This document shows, one piece after another, positions 58,983 through 64,000 of a stretch of DNA of 64,000 nt. The notes under the pieces are model-generated. The model worked only from the letters and a program-made list of their open reading frames with translations. It made no database searches and was not told the DNA's origin. The DNA comes from an uncultured Oscillospiraceae bacterium (GTDB lineage Bacteria > Bacillota > Clostridia > Oscillospirales > Ruminococcaceae), in the NCBI GenBank assembly GCA_934465295.1, contig CAKSKU010000010.1, positions 22,981 to 86,980 of the forward strand. Direction: 5' to 3'. Every line of letters begins with the position of its first letter. The first letter of the stretch is position 1. The translations under genes were made by a program, and so were the position numbers.

Positions 58983-61580
58983 TTATGCATTGATCGTAAG
59001 TTCATTATCAACGCAGTCGATCTTGACCGTGCTGTACGGTTCGATCTCATCGGCGATGATCTTCTTTGCGAGCATTGTTTCAAGCGTGCTCTGGATATAT
59101 CTCTTGAGCGGTCTTGCGCCGTATACAGGGTCATAGCCGTTATCTGCGATATAGGTCTTTGCGGCGTCGGTTACGTCGAGTGTGATCTGCTTATCCTTTA
59201 AGCGGTTCTGGAGGCTCTTGAGCATAAGGTCGATGATCGGGAATATTTCCTTCTTGGTGAGCGGCTTATAGAACACGATCTCGTCAAGACGGTTGAGGAA
59301 CTCGGGACGGAAGTGGCTCTTCAACAGGCTGCTTACGTTTGCTCTTGCTTCGTCCGAAATTTCGCCGTTCTCGTTTATGCCGTCGAGGATAAAGTCCGAA
59401 CCGAGGTTAGAGGTAAGGATTATGATGGTATTCTTGAAATCTACCGTTCTGCCCTGCGAGTCGGTGACTCTGCCGTCATCGAGAATCTGGAGCAGGATAT
59501 TGAAGACATCGGGGTGAGCCTTTTCGACCTCATCGAAGAGGACTACGGAATAAGGCTTTCTGCGGACTGCTTCTGTGAGCTGACCGCCCTCCTCATAGCC
59601 GACATATCCCGGAGGTGCGCCGATAAGACGGCTTACGCTGAACTTCTCCATATACTCGGTCATATCGATACGGACGAGGTTGTTTTCATCGTCAAAGAGG
59701 CACTGTGCAAGCGTTTTTGCAAGCTCAGTTTTACCAACACCCGTAGGTCCCATAAACATGAACGAGCCGATAGGTCTGTTCGGGTCCTGGATACCTGCTC
59801 TTGAACGGAGGATAGCTTCGCTGACTTTTTTAACTGCTTCGTCCTGACCGATAACACGGCGGTGAAGGATCTCTTCGAGGTGGAGGAGCTTTTCACGCTC
59901 GCCCTCCATAAGCTTTGAAACCGGGATACCCGTCCAACGGGCAACTACTCTTGCGATCTCTTCATCGGTGACCTTATCGTGAAGAAGTGTATCAGCCTTG
60001 TTCTTTTCGGCTGTTTCCTCGGCAGCTTCGAGCTGTTTTTTCAGTTCGGGTATTCTGCCGTAGGTGAGTTCTGCGGCTTTGTTGAGGTCGCCGTTACGCT
60101 GTGCAGCGGCAAGCTCGCCGTTAGCGGCTTCGATCTGCTCACGGAGCGACTGGAGGTTCTTGATATTCGCTTTTTCGTTTTCCCAACGTGCTTTCATCTC
60201 GTTGAATTCTGCACGCATTTCGGAAAGCTCCTTGCGGATATTTTCAAGCTCTTCCTTGGAAAGCTTATCGTCCTCTTTTTTGAGGGCGGTTTCGGCAATT
60301 TCCTGCTGCATTATCTTACGGGCGAGGTCGTCCATTTCGGCAGGCATCGAATCCATTTCCGTTCTTATCAGAGCGCAGGCTTCGTCCACGAGGTCGATAG
60401 CCTTATCGGGGAGGAATCTGTCGGTGATATAACGGTTGGAAAGCGTTGCGGCTGTGATAAGTGCGGAGTCCTGGATCTTTACGCCGTGGAATACTTCGTA
60501 ACGCTCTTTAAGACCTCTCAGGATAGAGATAGTGTCCTCAACGGTCGGCTCGTCAGCCATTACGGGCTGGAAACGACGTTCGAGTGCAGGGTCTTTTTCG
60601 ATGTATTTACGGTACTCGTCAAGCGTTGTTGCGCCGATGCAGTGGAGTTCGCCCCTTGCGAGCATAGGCTTTAAAAGGTTGCCTGCGTCCATTGCGCCGT
60701 CGGTCTTGCCTGCGCCGACGATAGTGTGAAGCTCATCGATGAAGAGGATAATTTTGCCCTCGGACTTCTTGACTTCGTTAAGGACGGCTTTCAGACGTTC
60801 CTCAAACTCACCTCTGAACTTTGCGCCCGAAATAAGGCTGCCCATATCGAGGGAGAAGATAGTTCTGTCACGAAGATTTACGGGGACGTCCCCTCTTACG
60901 ATACGCTGTGCAAGACCCTCAACGATAGCGGTCTTACCAACGCCCGGCTCACCGATGATAACAGGGTTGTTCTTGGTCTTACGGGAAAGGATACGGATAA
61001 CGTTTCTTATTTCTGCATCTCTGCCGATAACAGGGTCAAGCTTGTTTCTCTTTGCAAGCTCAACAAGATCCTGACCGTATTTTTTCAGTACATCGTAGGT
61101 GTCCTCGGGGTTGTCGCTCTGGACACGCTGGTTTCCTCTTATCTTTGAAAGAGCTTCAAGGAACTTGTCTTTATCGATGCCGAATGCCTTGAAAATTTCC
61201 TTGATATTGCTGTTTGCGGTGTTGAAGAGCGCAAGTACGATATGCTCAACGGAAACATAGTCATCGTGCATATTCTTTGCGATCTGTTCAGCCTGATTGA
61301 GACAGCTGTCAACGTCCGAGGAAACATAGACTGTATTCATCTCTCTGCCGCTGCCAGTTACCTTCGGGAAAGCTGCGATCTTCTGCAGGAGTGCGTTCTT
61401 CACGCCCTCGCTGTCAGCGCCCATTGAGTTCCAGAGCTGTGAGATAAGTCCGTTCTCCTGCTCGGTCAGAGCATAGAGAAGATGTTCCTGCTCAATACGC
61501 TGGTTCTGGTATTCGACAGCGGTGCTTTGAGCAGCATTGATAGCGTCAAGTGATTTTTTAGTGAATTTGTTTGCGTCCAT
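58983..61580 (-). CDS. clpB: ClpB disaggregase
   Basis: This 865-residue AAA+ chaperone rescues aggregated proteins with DnaK. It has an N domain (about 1-145), NBD1 with Walker A GEPGVGKTAIVEGLA and DELHTIVGAG, a coiled-coil M domain (about 410-520), and NBD2 with GPTGVGKTELAKTLAQ and VLFDEVEKAHPDVFNILL. AAAGGAGG precedes the ATG. The 5' region contains two palindromes, but no clear CIRCE or CtsR heptamer repeat. Confidence 0.97.
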   Translation of the reverse strand: MDANKFTKKSLDAINAAQSTAVEYQNQRIEQEHLLYALTEQENGLISQLWNSMGADSEGVKNALLQKIAAFPKVTGSGREMNTVYVSSDVDSCLNQAEQIAKNMHDDYVSVEHIVLALFNTANSNIKEIFKAFGIDKDKFLEALSKIRGNQRVQSDNPEDTYDVLKKYGQDLVELAKRNKLDPVIGRDAEIRNVIRILSRKTKNNPVIIGEPGVGKTAIVEGLAQRIVRGDVPVNLRDRTIFSLDMGSLISGAKFRGEFEERLKAVLNEVKKSEGKIILFIDELHTIVGAGKTDGAMDAGNLLKPMLARGELHCIGATTLDEYRKYIEKDPALERRFQPVMADEPTVEDTISILRGLKERYEVFHGVKIQDSALITAATLSNRYITDRFLPDKAIDLVDEACALIRTEMDSMPAEMDDLARKIMQQEIAETALKKEDDKLSKEELENIRKELSEMRAEFNEMKARWENEKANIKNLQSLREQIEAANGELAAAQRNGDLNKAAELTYGRIPELKKQLEAAEETAEKNKADTLLHDKVTDEEIARVVARWTGIPVSKLMEGEREKLLHLEEILHRRVIGQDEAVKKVSEAILRSRAGIQDPNRPIGSFMFMGPTGVGKTELAKTLAQCLFDDENNLVRIDMTEYMEKFSVSRLIGAPPGYVGYEEGGQLTEAVRRKPYSVVLFDEVEKAHPDVFNILLQILDDGRVTDSQGRTVDFKNTIIILTSNLGSDFILDGINENGEISDEARANVSSLLKSHFRPEFLNRLDEIVFYKPLTKKEIFPIIDLMLKSLQNRLKDKQITLDVTDAAKTYIADNGYDPVYGARPLKRYIQSTLETMLAKKIIADEIEPYSTVKIDCVDNELTINA

Positions 61581-61649
61581 AAAAATCGGCCTCCTTTGAT
61601 GTTATCAAAAACAATGGCGAATGCCATGGATTTTGTCGTTTAAATTGGA

Positions 61650-61689
61650 TTTTACACAATAAGTGTAAAATTTTGCACAGTATTGTGCA
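61650..61689. promoter_or_regulatory. Two adjacent palindromes upstream of clpB
   Basis: TTTTACAC-AATAA-GTGTAAAA (61650-61670) and TGCACA-GTAT-TGTGCA (61674-61689) are perfect inverted repeats 3 bases apart, 70-110 bases upstream of the clpB start. They could be operators or a leader structure. No known regulator consensus was recognised. The rest of the 399-bp divergent gap (61581-61979) is AT-rich and shows only the + strand promoter below. Confidence 0.5.
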
Positions 61690-61903
61690 GAACGCACAAG
61701 CTCGGCTTTGTTTCGACATTTTATTTCGTATCGGCATGAGATTGTGCATTTTTTACAATACTCTGTTAATGTTATTGTAAAAATATTCGCTGTTTTGGTT
61801 TAATTTTATGTAAACGGGAAGAAAAATGTCCTTGTTTGGTGCATTTAACGTCCCCAATTGGCGTAACCGGTCGGGTTTTGTCGTTTTATGCGATATAAAA
61901 AAC

Positions 61904-61932
61904 TTGAAATAAATTGTGAACAGATTTATAAT
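61904..61932 (+). promoter_or_regulatory. Promoter of the DUF6514-like gene
   Basis: TTGAAA at 61904-61909 and TATAAT at 61927-61932 are separated by 17 bases, 47 bases before the start codon. Confidence 0.75.
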
Positions 61933-61979
61933 AAATTCCAGAAAAAGGTGTTGTTTACATTTTTGAAGGAGGGATAATA

Positions 61980-62246
61980 ATGAATACACTGAAAACCATT
62001 GCCACCGCACAGAACCGATTATGTTACAGCCTTACCGAAAGCGTCCGTGAGGACGGGAGCATTTCCTATGGCGTAAAAGCGGCGACTACTTTGTTCGGCA
62101 CTTCCGAGGAAGCGGCTGTTGAGGATATCTCGTCCGACAGGCAGGTCGTTGAAAGCTTTGTTGAGCTGATCGCAGACAACCTTGTTCTGCCGTCCACTTT
62201 AACGGAGGTCGCAGAGGAATTCGTTGCGTCATTTTTTACAGTTTGA
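61980..62246 (+). CDS. DUF6514-like small protein (88 aa)
   Basis: A soluble 88-residue protein. The N-terminal half is strand-like (YSLTESVREDGSISYGVKAA) and the rest helical (VVESFVELIADNLVLPSTLT, then EVAEEFVASFF). This agrees with the uncharacterised clostridial DUF6514 family, in which a Gly-Val core precedes an LxxNxxxPxHLxDVVEDF-like end. A strong GAAGGAGGG site precedes the ATG. It has its own promoter, followed at once by the smpB promoter. Function unknown. Confidence 0.75.
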   Translation: MNTLKTIATAQNRLCYSLTESVREDGSISYGVKAATTLFGTSEEAAVEDISSDRQVVESFVELIADNLVLPSTLTEVAEEFVASFFTV

Positions 62247-62255
62247 TGAAAACGC

Positions 62256-62284
62256 TTGACATACGCTTGTTTTTGTGGTATAAT
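62256..62284 (+). promoter_or_regulatory. Promoter of smpB (and possibly ssrA)
   Basis: TTGACA at 62256-62261 and TATAAT at 62279-62284 are separated by 17 bases: full consensus. Confidence 0.85.
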
Positions 62285-62327
62285 TCCTAATTACGAAATC
62301 ATTTTGCTGTTAAAAGGGACAAACACT

Positions 62328-62792
62328 ATGGAAAAGGAAGCTTTTAAGACAATTGCCGAAAACCGAAAGGCTCGGCATGAATACTTTATCCTCGAAAGCT
62401 TTGAAGCGGGCATTGAGCTTGTCGGAACTGAGGTAAAATCTATCCGCAGCGGCGGAGTGAACCTCAAGGACAGCTGGTGCATCATCGAGGACGGCGAACT
62501 TTTCGTGAACGGTATGCACATTTCGCCCTACGACCACGGCAATGTTTTCAACAAAGACCCTTTGAGAGTACGCAGGCTGCTCATGCATAAGAAGCAGATA
62601 ATGCAGCTTTTGGGAAAGATCAAGCAGGACGGGCTTACGCTCATTCCGATCTCGATCTATTTCAAGGGTTCAAGAGTTAAAGTTCAGGTCGGACTTTGCA
62701 AAGGTAAAAAGCTTCACGATAAGCGTGATGATATGGCAGCGAGGGCTGCCAAACGTGATATTGAAAGAGCTGTCAAGACCCAGAACCGTTAA
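62328..62792 (+). CDS. smpB: SsrA-binding protein SmpB
   Basis: This 154-residue small beta-barrel protein binds tmRNA and places it in stalled ribosomes. Recognisable segments: FKTIAENRKARHEYFILESF, GIELVGTEVKSIRSGGVNLK, ISPYDHGNVFNKDPLRVRRL and the C-terminal basic tail GLCKGKKLHDKRDDMAARAA. The start at 62328 has AAAAGGGA upstream; an extended frame from 62256 begins inside the promoter. The tmRNA gene starts 15 bases after its stop codon. Confidence 0.97.
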   Translation: MEKEAFKTIAENRKARHEYFILESFEAGIELVGTEVKSIRSGGVNLKDSWCIIEDGELFVNGMHISPYDHGNVFNKDPLRVRRLLMHKKQIMQLLGKIKQDGLTLIPISIYFKGSRVKVQVGLCKGKKLHDKRDDMAARAAKRDIERAVKTQNR

Positions 62793-62806
62793 AAGTTCTG
62801 CATCAT

Positions 62807-63156
62807 GGGGATGTAAAGGTTTCGACGGGGACTTTGAATCACGATAAGCGGGTAGAGGAGCGCACTCTCTCAAAACGGCGCACGTTTTAAAATTAGACGA
62901 CAACAATAATTTTGAATTAGCAGCTGCTTAATTGCTGCTCGTCTTGCCGTTGAGTACCACGGCTTCGGTTAAGGCGTCGACTAAGTGGTGAACGCCGCAG
63001 GAAAGTGCCTGCGTTCTTGCGGTGTATTGCAGGCTACCGAGCATCATTGTGTGTTTGTTCACGATGATGCGAGGGAACGTTAATAACAAACTACACCCGT
63101 AGAAAGTTGTGTGGATAGGTTTTCGGACACGGGTTCGATTCCCGTCATCTCCACCA
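62807..63156 (+). ncRNA. ssrA: Transfer-messenger RNA (tmRNA)
   Basis: A 350-nt tmRNA with the 5' acceptor arm GGGGATGTAAAGGTTTCGAC, a T-arm GGGTTCGATTCCCGTC and the 3' acceptor CATCTCC-ACCA (63146-63156). The tag reading frame includes 62896-62931 and encodes DDNNNFELAAA before TAA; the resume codon is at or just before this (an upstream TTA is possible). The pseudoknot-rich part follows. It is directly downstream of smpB and may be co-transcribed with it. Confidence 0.97.
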
Positions 63157-63178
63157 GAAGACCCACATATATGTGGTA

Positions 63179-63212
63179 AAGAGTCTGTGTTTTCCGCAGG
63201 CTCTTTTTCTTT
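63179..63212 (+). terminator. Rho-independent terminator of ssrA
   Basis: AAGAGTCTG pairs with CAGGCTCTT, followed by TTTCTTTT, about 25 bases after the tmRNA 3' end. Confidence 0.8.
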
Positions 63213-63311
63213 TATCTTTCCTGCCTGTGTCCTTTTATCCTTTTCTACGATTAATAGTATAGCCGTGTATTGTGTATATTTTATGATAGATCTGTGTATA
63301 TAGAGTAAAAA

Positions 63312-63338
63312 TTAGCACTCGTTAGATGGGAGTGCTAA
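63312..63338. promoter_or_regulatory. CIRCE operator (HrcA site) without an adjacent heat-shock gene
   Basis: TTAGCACTC-N9-GAGTGCTAA is a perfect match to the CIRCE element bound by the HrcA heat-shock repressor, normally placed before groES or hrcA/dnaK. Here the nearest genes are tmRNA on one side and a degraded toxin-antitoxin locus pointing towards it on the other; no groES, groEL or dnaK frame follows on either strand within this window. It is either a relic of a deleted or moved operon, or a control point for an unrecognised transcript. Confidence 0.85.
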
Positions 63339-63363
63339 TTCTCCTTATCAGAATTCCGAAGGC

Positions 63364-63551
63364 TCAAAACAGGTTCGGATAGTCTTTTCTGCCGTCAGCT
63401 ATGTGATACACCTTTATAGTGTCAACGCCGACCTTTTAAAAACACAGGTAATTGCCGCAGATCAACATTCTGAAGCCTGCTCCGATATCTTTGGATATTT
63501 GGGTTCAACTCCGAGATATGGGTTATCTGCAAGCAGTTCAATTCTGTAATG
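63364..63551 (-). pseudogene. Degraded RelE/ParE-family toxin
   Basis: Just downstream of, and overlapping, the antitoxin stop codon, one frame encodes HYRIELLADNPYLGVEPKYP. After a frameshift near 63485 another frame encodes GAGFRMLICGNYLCF, a TAA, then VDTIKVYHIADGRKDYPNLF and a TGA at 63366-63364. These are the second half of a RelE/ParE-type mRNA-interferase fold (conserved xRMLxxGNYLxFY ... IxVYHIxxGRxDYxxLF). The first third is missing, so at least one deletion, one frameshift and one nonsense change have occurred. It should be inactive. Confidence 0.75.
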
Positions 63552-63813
63552 CATTGTCATACTTCTCCTGCAGCCTTGCTCTTGCGTCGGATAAAGACAC
63601 GTTCGACTCTCCCGACATCATTCTCTGTTCGGCGATTTTTAATTTCGACTGTAAACGAACAAGCTCCTCGTACTTTTCAAACGCTTCTATGCTCATTACA
63701 ACAATGTCGCCCTCGCCGTTTTTGGTAATATATATCGGTTCATCGACTTCATGCGCAAGCTTGGAGATTTTTCCGTAGTCATTTCTTAATGTAGTTGAGC
63801 TTTTGATTATCAT
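63538..63813 (-). CDS. Phd/YefM family antitoxin
   Basis: This 91-residue DNA-binding antitoxin begins MIIKSSTTLRNDYGKISKLA and continues DEPIYITKNGEGDIVVMSIE with AFEKYEEL, the standard Phd/YefM fold. The C-terminal part that normally neutralises the toxin (about 55-91) remains, though its last codons overlap the toxin remnant and may have been altered by the deletion. The cognate toxin is broken, so this is an orphan antitoxin. It may still bind its own promoter or counter a related toxin elsewhere. Confidence 0.88.
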   Translation of the reverse strand: MIIKSSTTLRNDYGKISKLAHEVDEPIYITKNGEGDIVVMSIEAFEKYEELVRLQSKLKIAEQRMMSGESNVSLSDARARLQEKYDNALQN

Positions 63814-63931
63814 ACTTATCCCTCCATTAATTATTCTACAAGTATTATATCAGAATTATATGATAATTTCAACAGAAAAATAAATATTTTAACGAAAAGC
63901 AAAACCGCCCGACAGCAATGCCATTGATATG

Positions 63932-63965
63932 TACCCTCTTTACTGGACACCCAGTAAGGAGGGTA
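63932..63965. mobile_element. Terminal hairpin of an IS3-like insertion sequence (left end)
   Basis: TACCCTC-TT-TACTGG and CCAGTA-AG-GAGGGTA form a hairpin with an ACAC loop, followed by TTTTTG just before a GTG start. The TACTGGACACC string looks like an IS3-family terminal repeat. The structure would stop transcription entering the element from outside. The exact element boundary and target duplication cannot be seen because the window ends. Confidence 0.5.
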
Positions 63966-63970
63966 TTTTT

Positions 63971-64000
63971 GTGCGATATAATAACGAGTACAAGAGAAAA
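63971..64000 (+). CDS. Transposase OrfA start (IS3-like), cut by the window end
   Basis: Ten codons from GTG at 63971 (MRYNNEYKRK) run off the window. The Y-N/S-x-E-[YF]-K-x-K pattern is that of the N-terminus of IS3/IS150-type OrfA helix-turn-helix proteins. The GAGGG in the hairpin is near enough to serve as ribosome-binding site. The call rests on very little sequence. Confidence 0.4.
   Translation, partial: MRYNNEYKRK

Noticed and set aside
61558..61749. A 63-codon - strand ORF over the clpB start region.
   Set aside because: It lies across the clpB ribosome-binding site and upstream palindromes, in another frame, with no start signal.
62256..62327. Extended N-terminus for SmpB.
   Set aside because: The frame begins within the -35 box; the ATG at 62328 has the proper site and gives the normal protein.

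Overview
The window looks like a chromosomal segment of a moderate-GC Firmicute of the class Clostridia, most likely a Ruminococcus-like member of the Oscillospiraceae. The grounds are gene content and order (topA-dprA, plsX-rnc-smc-ftsY, nadD-yqeK-rsfS, AddAB instead of RecBCD, a DNA polymerase I without a readable proofreading site), strong Shine-Dalgarno sequences, and TTGACA-N17-TATAAT promoters. The genus is inferred from family knowledge; no marker rRNA is present.

Layout. 1-9.8 kb (mostly + strand): a THF-riboswitch-controlled folate ECF transporter, a chemoreceptor, a DUF1294 membrane protein, citrate synthase, a SpoVB/MurJ-like flippase, MazG, HU, RqcP and a tiny unknown protein. 10-34 kb (- strand): yqeG, rpsU, then a very long colinear run from a TrmH-type methyltransferase down to leuS (dprA, topA, zinc ribbon, trmFO, two YcxB-like proteins, plsX, rnc, radical SAM, smc, ftsY, rdgB, three tiny membrane proteins, a PstS-like protein, yhbY, nadD, yqeK, rsfS, leuS). 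The infC-rpmI-rplT operon has a structured leader. 34-42 kb (- strand): addB-addA with a membrane-anchored excisionase-fold protein, and a catalytically dead-looking rhomboid followed by a small secreted ORF interrupted by an in-frame TAG. 42-45 kb (+): DUF1858, a possible immunity-like protein, trmK and a Nif3-like protein. 45-56 kb (-): polA, argS, DUF1934, murI, ddl, an amidase and a C39-like peptidase under a divergently encoded XRE regulator. 56-64 kb: esterase, purB, clpB, DUF6514, smpB, tmRNA, a lone perfect CIRCE operator, an antitoxin with a wrecked toxin, and the edge of an IS3-like element.

The most unusual non-coding content is a family of 0.4-0.9 kb near-palindromic elements (called R1 here) that begin at, or within a few bases of, the stop codons of neighbouring genes. 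The purB/clpB copy fills the whole convergent gap. Each full copy has two long hairpins with GGCGCAATTCACA / TGTGAATTGCGCC stems, other internal hairpins, and arrays of a 7-bp CGGAATT/CGGAATG unit at most outer edges. A second family of about 70-80 bp hairpins (R2) keeps its loop sequence while the stem changes in a compensatory way; two copies lie around the argS promoter. These two families are the best candidates here for something undescribed.
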